Assembly (NCBI RefSeq): GCF_900167465.1
Contig: NZ_FUWR01000002.1
Location: 124,001 to 188,000, forward strand
Direction of reading: 5' to 3'
From: Trichlorobacter thiogenes
GTDB taxonomy: Bacteria > Desulfobacterota > Desulfuromonadia > Geobacterales > Pseudopelobacteraceae
DNA: 64,000 bases
Under the pieces are notes generated by a model that saw only the letters and a list, made by a program, of their open reading frames with translations, did not search any database and was not told the origin of the DNA. Within the stretch, counting starts at the first letter, position 1. Each line of letters opens with the position of its first letter. This document shows, in pieces, positions 45,165 through 53,352 of this stretch. The position numbers and the translations under genes were made by a program.

Positions 45165-47780
45165 CAGCGCTGGTAAAAACACCAGAAACGCCAGCACAAT
45201 GGCGGTCATCCCCAGCGACATGACCGCGCCGATGCTGAAGACTCCCTGGTGACGGGCCACCATTAAGGCACCGAAGCTGAACAGGATGGTCAGGGCGTTC
45301 AGGAAGACCCCCTTGCCGGCGCTGCTGGTGGCCACCTCCACTGGGGATTCCTCCCCCTTCAGGTGGCGGCTGATGATGTAGATGGCCGAGTCGATCCCCA
45401 CCCCCAGCAAGAGCGGCATGACAATGATGTTGGCCACATTGAACTTCAGGCCGAACAACCACATCCCCCCCACCATCAGCAGTAGTCCGGCTGCCAGCGG
45501 CGTTACCCCCAGCAGGGTGGAACGCAGGCTGCGGAAGGCGATTAGCAGGATCAGCACCACCCCCCCCAGGGCATACAGGAATGCCTCCAGGTAGGAGAGC
45601 TTGAGGATCTTGAATGATTCATAGACGCTGACCGGTTCGCCGGTGGCGTGGGGATCAACGGTCTTGATCTGGGTAACAAACTCCGCCAGCGGCTGTTCGT
45701 TGAAGATCTCTTTTTTCGGGGCGATCTGCAGCAATAGACGGCCATCCTTGCCTACAAAACGTTGCTTCAGCGCCTGGGGAACATCGGCCTCGGTCACGGC
45801 ACGGGCCTGCAGGCTTTCCTTCAGCAGCTTCAGCTTCTCCGGCAGCGGCGCAAACATGGCTTCCTGCATCTCCCGCAGCATGGTCAGGGCATTGCCGTCC
45901 TTTTCCTTTTCCAGTCCGGCAAAGAATTTATCCAGTGTCTTCAGGAAGGCGGCTATCGGTTGTGCCTCAGGCAGCTTCTGTGCCTCAAGGCTGTTCTTCA
46001 GTTTTTCAACCCGCTCACGAAAGCCCTCAAAAATGGCCGGCAGTTCCATTACCCGCAGATTTTCTTCATAGGCCACCGGCTGCACCTTTGCCATAATCTG
46101 CTTGATCCGTTCCAGCTCAGCCAGTTTTTCCGGTTGCTGATCCGGCACCAGGGCAGGCAGGGATACCACATGGTCCACACTGGGCAGCGCCTCAAAGCGC
46201 TTGGTCAGTCTGATCGCCTCGTCACGGTCTTTAGCCATGGAGACCCCAAAGTAGCCGGAGTTTTCCTTGCTCTTCATCAGCTTGTAGGCGTAGGTGACCG
46301 ATTCCAGCCCCTTGGCCTGCAGGTTCAGCATATTAAAATCAAACGGCACGCGGGTCAGGGCTGCTGTGCCGGTCAGGGCCAGCAGGGCGGTTGCCGCCAC
46401 AATCAGGCCGGGTCGGGCAAACAGGCGTTGCAGGGGCGGCGTTGTATTGTGCGGGATCGGCTTGGGCCGTTCAGTGGCTGACTTCTTGTGTAGCAGGACC
46501 AGTACGGCAGGCAGTACGGTAAAGGTGGCTGCAAAGCAGACAAAGACCCCCATGGCTGCAATCAGGCCCAGCTCGGCAATGCCGCGGAAGTCGGTCAGCA
46601 GGAAGGTCAGGAAGGCCAGGGCGGTGGTGGCAAAGGCCAGCAGGACCGGGCGCAGGTTGGAGCTGAGGCTCTCCTGCAGTGCTGTTTCAAAGCTGTCATG
46701 CAGCAGCAGTTCCTGGTGACGCAGCACTACCTGAATGCTGTATTCCACCCCCAGCCCCAGCAGCATCACGGCAAAGGCCATGGAAAGGATGTTCAAGTGG
46801 CCGACAAAGAGGGTAGCCAGGCCAAAGGCGATGCTGATGGCGATTAAGAGCGCAACCATGGCGGCAACCGTGTTTTTCACGCCCCGGAAGGCAAACAGCA
46901 GCAGAATAACAGTCAGCAGCAACGACAGCACCGAGGCGATGGTCATATCATCCATGCTGGTGGCCATCTCTTCGTACTCCAGCACCGGCACACCGGTGAT
47001 CCCGGCGGTAATACCCTTGAATTCAGGTTTCTGACGCAGGATGTTCAGCTCTTCCCGCACCTTCTTGATCGCCTTTTCAGCCGGTACAAAGCTATCGGTT
47101 TCCTTCAGGGGACGGATGGCCAGTACCTGCTGTCTGCCTGCGTTTTCCAAGGCGGATGGTTTGCCATCAGCGCCGCCGGACAGGAAGGAATCCATGGACA
47201 GGGCGCTCTTTTTACCGTCAAACCCGGCAAAACCTTTGTCCAGGGTGCCCAGCATGAAGGTCAGGCGTTGCAGTTTATCGGGAGATGGTGCTTTCAGGTA
47301 GTCGTCAATCTGACTTGTCAGAGAGCTGAACAGGGTCTGGATCGAAGGGGCTGCTGCCAGATCCTTCAGCACCGGTCCGGCCATTTCAAGGGTGCCAGCC
47401 ATCGCCTTCAGTTCATCAAGTGACATGAACAGCAGGCCGTTCTGGCGGAAGTAGGGCATGCCGCCGGGGTACAGTACCTCCAGAAACAGGCGTTTTTCCT
47501 GGGACAGTCGTGCGTAGAGGGCGTCGCTGAAGCGGCTGACCAGGGCTGGATCAGTACCTTCGATCACCACGGCGATTTCTTCCTGATCACCAAAGGCAGC
47601 GCGGTAGGCCTGATAATCTTTTTGAAACGCCGCATGGCGGGGCATCAGATCATCACGCCCGGTCAGGAACTCCAGCTTCAGGGAGGTGTACACAATTGAC
47701 AAGGCGGCCAGCAGCAGGGCAACGGCCAGCACTAGGCGAGGATGGCGGGTGATAGCGCCAAAGAGACGGGATGCGGACAT
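45123..47780 (-). CDS. RND/MMPL-family exporter (HpnN-like)
   Basis: The 885-residue protein has two repeats, each with a first span, a large periplasmic loop and a five-span bundle. The first bundle contains LGLGVEYSIQVVLRH and the second LLGVGIDSAIYIISRHLK, the typical MMPL/SSD pair. The periplasmic loops (about 50-250 and 440-660) are charged and helical. The architecture matches hopanoid-associated HpnN-like exporters, which move lipids to the outer membrane; no hopanoid gene is in the window, so the cargo is open. The start is the ATG at 47780, 7 bases after GGAG; a longer frame from 47840 overlaps the small upstream gene. Confidence 0.87.
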   Translation of the reverse strand: MSASRLFGAITRHPRLVLAVALLLAALSIVYTSLKLEFLTGRDDLMPRHAAFQKDYQAYRAAFGDQEEIAVVIEGTDPALVSRFSDALYARLSQEKRLFLEVLYPGGMPYFRQNGLLFMSLDELKAMAGTLEMAGPVLKDLAAAPSIQTLFSSLTSQIDDYLKAPSPDKLQRLTFMLGTLDKGFAGFDGKKSALSMDSFLSGGADGKPSALENAGRQQVLAIRPLKETDSFVPAEKAIKKVREELNILRQKPEFKGITAGITGVPVLEYEEMATSMDDMTIASVLSLLLTVILLLFAFRGVKNTVAAMVALLIAISIAFGLATLFVGHLNILSMAFAVMLLGLGVEYSIQVVLRHQELLLHDSFETALQESLSSNLRPVLLAFATTALAFLTFLLTDFRGIAELGLIAAMGVFVCFAATFTVLPAVLVLLHKKSATERPKPIPHNTTPPLQRLFARPGLIVAATALLALTGTAALTRVPFDFNMLNLQAKGLESVTYAYKLMKSKENSGYFGVSMAKDRDEAIRLTKRFEALPSVDHVVSLPALVPDQQPEKLAELERIKQIMAKVQPVAYEENLRVMELPAIFEGFRERVEKLKNSLEAQKLPEAQPIAAFLKTLDKFFAGLEKEKDGNALTMLREMQEAMFAPLPEKLKLLKESLQARAVTEADVPQALKQRFVGKDGRLLLQIAPKKEIFNEQPLAEFVTQIKTVDPHATGEPVSVYESFKILKLSYLEAFLYALGGVVLILLIAFRSLRSTLLGVTPLAAGLLLMVGGMWLFGLKFNVANIIVMPLLLGVGIDSAIYIISRHLKGEESPVEVATSSAGKGVFLNALTILFSFGALMVARHQGVFSIGAVMSLGMTAIVLAFLVFLPALLLLLDRHGKPDAG

Positions 47781-47793
47781 CGGATACTCCGGG

Positions 47794-47973
47794 TCAGGGT
47801 TGTTGGCTGCGCGGTGTCTGTTTTTTCCAGGGGGCGACAAACAGGTAGAGGATTACCAGAAAGGGCAGGGCGGAAAAGGCTGCCTCAAACCTGCCAAGAA
47901 ACAGTTGCCAGGTGGAAAACCCCAGGATGGCAATAATAAAACAGATTAACAGGACAGCGGCTGATTTGCTCAT
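47794..47973 (-). CDS. small two-span membrane protein
   Basis: A 59-residue open frame runs from ATG 47973 to TGA 47794 directly upstream of the RND exporter (13-base gap). The translation has two hydrophobic stretches, AAVLLICFIIAILGF (about 5-19) and ALPFLVILYLFVAPW (about 35-49), and a polar tail KKQTPRSQQP. There is no strong ribosome-binding site, which lowers confidence. Position and hydrophobicity suggest a small accessory subunit of the exporter, but it matches no family I know. Confidence 0.5.
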   Translation of the reverse strand: MSKSAAVLLICFIIAILGFSTWQLFLGRFEAAFSALPFLVILYLFVAPWKKQTPRSQQP

Positions 47974-48019
47974 GGTCGGCAGTGTACTATCATCCGGCTG
48001 AAAAGTGAAGCATTGGTGG

Positions 48020-48025
48020 TATACT
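48020..48025 (+). promoter_or_regulatory. -10 element just upstream of the P-type ATPase start
   Basis: TATACT lies 7 bases before the ATG at 48033, with no Shine-Dalgarno between them and no clear -35. A start site at the normal distance would coincide with the start codon. Confidence 0.4.
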
Positions 48026-48032
48026 GTCAGCT

Positions 48033-50714
48033 ATGAACAGAGAACCCGAAACTGTATGGCATACCCTTACCGTTGATCAGGCGCTTGAACTGCTGCAGAC
48101 ATCGCCTGATACCGGTCTGAACTCAGACGACGCTACCCGTCGTCTGCAGCAGAATGGGCCGAATGAGCTGACCGAGCAGGCCGGGCGGACCCCCTGGCAG
48201 ATCCTCTGGGAACAGTTTACCTCTACCATGGCCCTGATCCTGACCGCTGCTGCCGTGGTTTCCGGTCTGGTGGGATCATTCAAGGATGCAGCTACCATCT
48301 TTGCCATTGTGATCCTGTTTGCGCTGCTTGGGTTTGCCCAGGATTTCCGTGCTGAGCGGGCCATTGCAGCCCTGAAACGGATGGCGGTGCCGCTGGTACG
48401 GGTGCGGCGGGATATGACAGTACAGGAGCTGCCTTCACTGCAGTTGGTGCCCGGTGATATCGTGCTTCTGGAGGCGGGCAGTGTGGTTCCGGCTGATTGC
48501 CGCCTGTTGGAGGCCCATGGCCTGCGGGTGCAGGAGTCGCTGTTGACCGGTGAATCAGAGGCGGTGGAAAAACAGACTGACCTGATTGCAGCCGTTGAGT
48601 TACCGCTGGGTGACCGCCGCAACCTGCTGTTTATGGGCACTCTGGTGTCGGCTGGCCGGGCTGTGGCAGTGGTGGTCGCCACCGGTATGCAGACTGAACT
48701 GGGAAAAATCGCCACCCTGCTGCAACAGGTGGGGCAGGAGTGGACTCCGCTGCAGAAACGGCTGGATCGGCTGGGCAAGGTGCTGGCAGCGGCCTCGGTG
48801 GCGGTGGCAGGGCTGATCTTTGTGGTGGGGATGTTGCGGGGGGAGGCTCTGAAAGAGATGCTGCTGCTGGCGGTCAGTGTGGCGGTGGCAGCCATCCCGG
48901 AAGGGCTGCCGGCAGTGGTGACCATCACCCTGGCCCTGGGGGCCCAGCGGATGCTGAAACGCCATGCCCTGATCCGGCGACTGCCCGCTGTTGAGACGCT
49001 TGGATCGGTTACGGTGATCTGCAGTGACAAGACCGGTACCCTGACCCAGAACCGGATGACCGTTACCGGGCTGATGAACACGGATGCTATTGTTGGCGTG
49101 GCAGGAGATACCTCATCCGATAGGTTGCTGCTAATGATCGGCAGCCTCTGTAATGATGCGGTGTTGAAGGTTGCTGATGGTGAAGAGTCCGTACTGGGTG
49201 ACCCCACTGAAGGCGCCCTGGTCTCTGCAGCCGCAGCAGCTGGTGTTTTTCGGGATGAGCAGGAACAGGCCCTGCCTCGGATTGCCGAGATTCCCTTTGA
49301 TTCTGTCACCAAGCGGATGATTACGGTGCATCAGATTACCGCGCTGGTTCCCAGCCTTTTGCCGCTTCCTCCGTTGCCAGCAGGGGGTAAGCTGCTGGCA
49401 GTCAAAGGTGCGTTGGATAGTGTGCTGGGGCTTTGCAGCACAATTTTACTGAACAACAAGGTCGTAGCGTTGACGGATGATCATAAAAAGGCACTACAGG
49501 CAGCTGCAGACCGGCTTTCCGCTGAGGGGCAGCGGGTGCTGGCCCTGGCACTGCGGGTTCTGCAGCCGGATGCTGATGATCGCCTGGAGGCGTTGGCGCA
49601 GGAGTTTGTCTGCATCGGTCTGGTGGCCCTGACTGATCCCCCCCGTGAAGAGGCAAAGCAGGCGGTGCAGCGCTGTCTGACCGCAGGTATCAGGCCGGTC
49701 ATGATCACCGGTGACCATCCTCTGACTGCACGTGCCATTGCCCGTCAGGTGGGGATTGATGATTCAGGCGGCGCCTTAACCGGAGTTGAGCTTGATCGAC
49801 TGACCCCGGAGCAGTTTGATGCTGCGGTGGCAACGGTCTCGATCTATGCCCGGGTGGCGCCGGAGCATAAGCTGCGGATTGTGGACGCGATCCAGCGCAG
49901 CGGTGGTGTGGCTGCCATGACCGGTGACGGGGTCAATGATGCCCCGGCCCTGAAAAAGGCTGATGTGGGGGTGGCCATGGGCAAGGTCGGCACTGATGTG
50001 GCCCGGGAGGCCTCGGATATGGTGCTGCTGGATGACAATTTTGCCACCATTGTGGCTGCGGTGGAGGAAGGCCGCACCATTTATGACAACATCCGCAAGT
50101 TTGTGGTCTTTTCTGTGGCCGGTAACACCGGCAAGATCCTGGCCGTGTTGGTCCTACCGTTTCTGGGCATGGGGATGCCGCTGACACCGCTGCAACTGTT
50201 GTGGCTCAACCTGCTGACCGATGGTCTGCTGGGGCTGGGTATGGGGCTGGAACGGCCTGAACCGGATGTGATGAAGCGCCCGCCCATTGCACCGGACAGC
50301 CAGATCTTTGATAGCCGCACCATCCGCTATGTCCTGCTGACCGGTAGCCTGATCGGCGGTTCCTGTATGCTGGTCACCTGGCTGACCTGGCAGTCTGGTG
50401 GTCCCTGGCAGACCGTGTTGTTTGCCTCCCTGGCCCTGGCCCAGATCGCCCAGGCCATGGCATTGCGCTCCTTCCGCAGCTCGTTCCTGCAGATGGGGCT
50501 GTTCAGTAATCCGTCTCTGCTGGTCATGGCTGCCAGTGTGCTGCTGCTGCAGGGGCTGGCCATCTGGCTGCCGCAGTTGCAGGGCTTTTTCCGCACCACC
50601 GCACTTACGCTTGATCAGCTCTGGTTGGTACTGTTACCGGCAGTGGCGGTGTTTCTGCTGTTGGAAGGAGAAAAGTGGGTCGGTCGATTGGGCAGGACTT
50701 CGAGAGGTAATTAA
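48033..50714 (+). CDS. calcium-type (P2) cation-transporting P-type ATPase
   Basis: The 893-residue inner-membrane pump has an N-terminal cation-ATPase domain (about 8-75), the actuator motif LLTGESEAV, the span-4 ion site VAAIPEGLPAVVT (PEGL as in SERCA/PMCA-type pumps), and the phosphorylation site CSDKTGTLTQNRM. The hinge segment GDGVNDAPALKKADVGVAMG and four C-terminal spans follow. It probably exports Ca2+ (or Mn2+). No N-terminal metal-binding CxxC domain is present, so it is not a copper/zinc type. Translation may start on a leaderless mRNA. Confidence 0.9.
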   Translation: MNREPETVWHTLTVDQALELLQTSPDTGLNSDDATRRLQQNGPNELTEQAGRTPWQILWEQFTSTMALILTAAAVVSGLVGSFKDAATIFAIVILFALLGFAQDFRAERAIAALKRMAVPLVRVRRDMTVQELPSLQLVPGDIVLLEAGSVVPADCRLLEAHGLRVQESLLTGESEAVEKQTDLIAAVELPLGDRRNLLFMGTLVSAGRAVAVVVATGMQTELGKIATLLQQVGQEWTPLQKRLDRLGKVLAAASVAVAGLIFVVGMLRGEALKEMLLLAVSVAVAAIPEGLPAVVTITLALGAQRMLKRHALIRRLPAVETLGSVTVICSDKTGTLTQNRMTVTGLMNTDAIVGVAGDTSSDRLLLMIGSLCNDAVLKVADGEESVLGDPTEGALVSAAAAAGVFRDEQEQALPRIAEIPFDSVTKRMITVHQITALVPSLLPLPPLPAGGKLLAVKGALDSVLGLCSTILLNNKVVALTDDHKKALQAAADRLSAEGQRVLALALRVLQPDADDRLEALAQEFVCIGLVALTDPPREEAKQAVQRCLTAGIRPVMITGDHPLTARAIARQVGIDDSGGALTGVELDRLTPEQFDAAVATVSIYARVAPEHKLRIVDAIQRSGGVAAMTGDGVNDAPALKKADVGVAMGKVGTDVAREASDMVLLDDNFATIVAAVEEGRTIYDNIRKFVVFSVAGNTGKILAVLVLPFLGMGMPLTPLQLLWLNLLTDGLLGLGMGLERPEPDVMKRPPIAPDSQIFDSRTIRYVLLTGSLIGGSCMLVTWLTWQSGGPWQTVLFASLALAQIAQAMALRSFRSSFLQMGLFSNPSLLVMAASVLLLQGLAIWLPQLQGFFRTTALTLDQLWLVLLPAVAVFLLLEGEKWVGRLGRTSRGN

Positions 50715-50873
50715 TGCGGTAAAGGGAGAGACATCCAGTCAGGCATGTACACGATTCAGTTCAACAGGCACGTTGTGCTTTGGCTGTTGGGAGGCTCTTT
50801 GCCGCGATTCTTCCTCTTGTGCAGCTATCTCATGAGCGCGTTATGGCGTTTCGGCAGTTTCAAAAAACACTCC

Positions 50874-51377
50874 CTATAATGAACTGACCAATGCAAGCAT
50901 CTCTTTATCTGCCCAGAGCCATGCACCCCTTGCTGTCAGCGGTCGATGATTGAACCATTTGGCTGCAATCAGAGGATCAACCTCAAGTATGTTCGTGTAA
51001 TCATCAAGAAAAAAATCAAATTCAAAGCGTGATTGATTCAGTGTTCCAAGCACTGACCGGTCAGTTGCCGTGTCAAACAGAGCAGGCCCCATAGCGAGTT
51101 CAACCCGCTTGAGAGTTGCTTCCGGCACACCCATAGCAATCAATGCTGCCAGATACAGTTCTTTATGAAACTTCCCAAGATTTTGGAACTGTTCTTTTTT
51201 CAGGCCTGCTTCGAAAAGCACAAAGCGGGTTGTATCGTGGCAGAACATGATGCATTGTCGCCGGTCAATAACATGCAGATGGGCATGCCAGCTACCGAGA
51301 GGATTTGCATCGGTTAGTGGCGTTGGCGACACTGAGGGCAGTTTGGCGGCAAGCGCCTTTGTGCAGTGGAATATCAT
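50874..51377 (-). CDS. DUF6933-like hypothetical protein
   Basis: The 167-residue cytoplasmic protein opens MIFHCTKALAAKL with a WHAHLHVIDRRQCIMFCHD segment, the pattern I associate with DUF6933-type proteins (a strand containing RRxCxxF and a later FxFDFF-like segment). Function unknown; some relatives are annotated as plasmid or accessory proteins. The start overlaps the HU gene stop as ATGA, so the two are translationally coupled. The 159-base gap on its 3' side toward the P-type ATPase gene has no feature I recognise. Confidence 0.6.
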   Translation of the reverse strand: MIFHCTKALAAKLPSVSPTPLTDANPLGSWHAHLHVIDRRQCIMFCHDTTRFVLFEAGLKKEQFQNLGKFHKELYLAALIAMGVPEATLKRVELAMGPALFDTATDRSVLGTLNQSRFEFDFFLDDYTNILEVDPLIAAKWFNHRPLTARGAWLWADKEMLALVSSL

Positions 51378-51649
51378 TTGTTGATAGCGTCCTTAAGAAC
51401 ATTACTGGGCTTGAAGGTTATCACCTTGCGGGCCTCAATGGTAATAGCCTCGCCGGTCTGGGGGTTGCGACCTCTGCGGGCGTTTTTCTGTTTCGGCTCA
51501 AACACGCCAAAACCGGAAATCTTGATGGTCTCACCTGCCTCAAGTGATTCCTTCATAATGGCAAATACCGATTCCATCAGTGCAGCGGAATCTTTTTTGG
51601 ACAGGCCGGTGGTGGTCTGGATCTTTTCTGCGATATCTGCTTTGGTCAT
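51374..51649 (-). CDS. HU/IHF-family DNA-binding protein
   Basis: The 91-residue histone-like protein has N-terminal dimerisation helices (MTKADIAEKIQTTTGLSKKDSAALMESVF), the turn ISGFGVFEPKQKNARRGRNPQTGE with the DNA-intercalating Pro in RNPQTGE, and a C-terminal helix. Length and the GRNPQTGE motif are typical of HU and IHF-alpha-like proteins; which of the two is not decidable here. Its stop overlaps the next gene start by four bases. It lies 34 bases downstream of the 454-residue hypothetical gene on the same strand. Confidence 0.92.
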   Translation of the reverse strand: MTKADIAEKIQTTTGLSKKDSAALMESVFAIMKESLEAGETIKISGFGVFEPKQKNARRGRNPQTGEAITIEARKVITFKPSNVLKDAINK

Positions 51650-51683
51650 TGTGATTGTATTCCCCTTCTTATTTCAGTTTCCA

Positions 51684-53048
51684 TCACCAAGGAATTCCTG
51701 TGACGGCCAAAGAGCGGTGTCCTGCGGTAGAATGATACCCCTGCCGGATCCGGGGGGGGCACTGCTGCCACTGATGCAAGGTAGCGCAAATAGTTGCGAA
51801 ATAGCCCGGTTCCCGCACAACCTCCTGATATCCCGGAACGGCTCCCACCCACTTGCCCAGTCGGCCGTTGCGTTCCTGGGTGAGATAAAGGGTCGGCAAT
51901 CCCATAAGTGCCGGTCCGTCCATACCGGCGGTGGTCACGCCAATCTGGCCCACCAGGCCGTGATGCCATCTCAACTCTTCAAACAGGTGAAGCTGTGCTC
52001 GGCGCATGTCCGGTCCCTGGAAGAGCGGTTCTTTCCAGCACAGGGTCAGGTTGACTGCCCCTGGCGGAACAAGCTCTCGCGGAACATTATCGCCGAAAAA
52101 GATGGGTGATAACCCGGCATTCACTACCAGTTCAGAAAGCTGACGCAACTCATCGAAACAGGTATTGCGCTGGACATGGTGATCACCCGTTCGGACCCAC
52201 AGCAGCACCTTCTGTTCCGGCGTCCCTCCCACTTTGGCATCGACCCATGCCCGTAAGGGAGCCGACGGCGATTCGTCACCCAGAAAAGCGGAGCGCAGGG
52301 TACCCTGTGCTTGTTGCGCGTCAGCTCGAAAAGCCTCGGCAATGATATGTGTCAGATGCTTGGGACTCGCTGGTCGAGACCGATAGGGGCGAAGGGCTCC
52401 GTCCAACCCGGCATCGAAAAGGAATCGTCTGGCCTGCAATTCGTGGGCAGCACCGGGTCTGATCTGGATGGAAAGGTCGGCAAACAGTGCCGCCGCAGCC
52501 AGGTACCAGCCTTCGCCAAACGAAAAGCCGGGATCGGCATGGAACGTATAGGCGAGGTTGCGTTCCTGGACGGTTTTTCTGGCAGACTTTGCGGCGACTT
52601 CAGCTCTGAGGGCCATCGCTCTCGCTTTGTCCGTATTCAGTCGTTGGGCAAAACCTGCGGCCGCCAGTGCAGCCTCTTCGGCAGTACTGGCAATCTGCTC
52701 TACTCGCTGCCAGCCGTCGTTGCAATCCTCCAGCGTGGGCGCCCGCTGAGCACCGCGAGAAAGCTGCCCGGCGCCGTAGCGCGCATCCTCTGCCCGAGCC
52801 GCGCAAGCCTGCACCAGCACCCAGTGCAGCAGCGCCGCCTCGCGGCTTTCCACCGCGTTGCCCAGCGCCTGTCCGGCCAGCAGCACAACCTGCTCCAGCC
52901 GAGAGCGATACGCATCGCGCACGCCGGGCAGATGCAGCGTTCCCTGCACTGCGCCGGCCTCGGCCAAAAGCGTGACGGCCTTTTGGGTAAGCTCCCCGCT
53001 CTCGTTTTCGTTATTAAGCAGCCTTGTCACAGTATCTTCTTTGTTCAT
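51684..53048 (-). CDS. unassigned 454-residue protein (GT-B-like C-terminal half)
   Basis: I do not recognise this protein. Residues about 1-180 are Ala/Glu/Gln-rich and probably helical. The C-terminal half has alternating strand-helix segments, VLLWVRTGDHH, LSPIFFGDNVP and GVTTAGMDGPALMGLPTLYLT; the last resembles the donor-binding end of GT-B glycosyltransferases (Gly-rich turn then MGxPTLxL). No signal peptide or membrane span. Its base composition is visibly more GC-rich than the AT-rich operon upstream, so it probably has a different origin. The ribosome-binding site is weak. A role in the adjacent GTPase system is possible but unsupported. Confidence 0.6.
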   Translation of the reverse strand: MNKEDTVTRLLNNENESGELTQKAVTLLAEAGAVQGTLHLPGVRDAYRSRLEQVVLLAGQALGNAVESREAALLHWVLVQACAARAEDARYGAGQLSRGAQRAPTLEDCNDGWQRVEQIASTAEEAALAAAGFAQRLNTDKARAMALRAEVAAKSARKTVQERNLAYTFHADPGFSFGEGWYLAAAALFADLSIQIRPGAAHELQARRFLFDAGLDGALRPYRSRPASPKHLTHIIAEAFRADAQQAQGTLRSAFLGDESPSAPLRAWVDAKVGGTPEQKVLLWVRTGDHHVQRNTCFDELRQLSELVVNAGLSPIFFGDNVPRELVPPGAVNLTLCWKEPLFQGPDMRRAQLHLFEELRWHHGLVGQIGVTTAGMDGPALMGLPTLYLTQERNGRLGKWVGAVPGYQEVVREPGYFATICATLHQWQQCPPRIRQGYHSTAGHRSLAVTGIPW

Positions 53049-53352
53049 GATTTCGCTGCGAGTGGTCCCGCAACACCGTAGTATACGGTCACATGACCTG
53101 GATTATAAATCAACATATCAGTGAGAATTGGTTATCAAGGGAGGAAATGACAGCATACTTTCGCGCAAAAACCGGGAAGTGTCCGTAGTTTTTTTCCTGT
53201 TTTTTTTTTTTTTACCCGCGCAATCATGCCGATGGAGTCAGCAAGAGGCATTCATTTCATCCTTCATAATTCATCCTTCAACCTTGCCTTTCAGGGGCGC
53301 GGGAGAGTGAGGAGAAGAGTTTAAGAAAGGGGGTTAGGTTGGTCATCGTTCT
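53049..53352. other. intergenic region with poly-T tract and short direct repeat
   Basis: No gene is seen in these 304 bases. There is a run of 14 T (53200-53213) preceded by a run of 7, and a direct repeat TTCATCCTTCATAATTCATCC-type (two TTCATCCTTCA units, about 53255-53280). It separates the end of the GTPase operon from the GC-richer 454-residue gene and may mark an island boundary. Confidence 0.4.

Noticed and set aside
45382-47301. Several open frames antisense to the RND exporter gene
   Set aside because: Shadow frames of a GC-rich coding gene, with no ribosome-binding sites or protein features.
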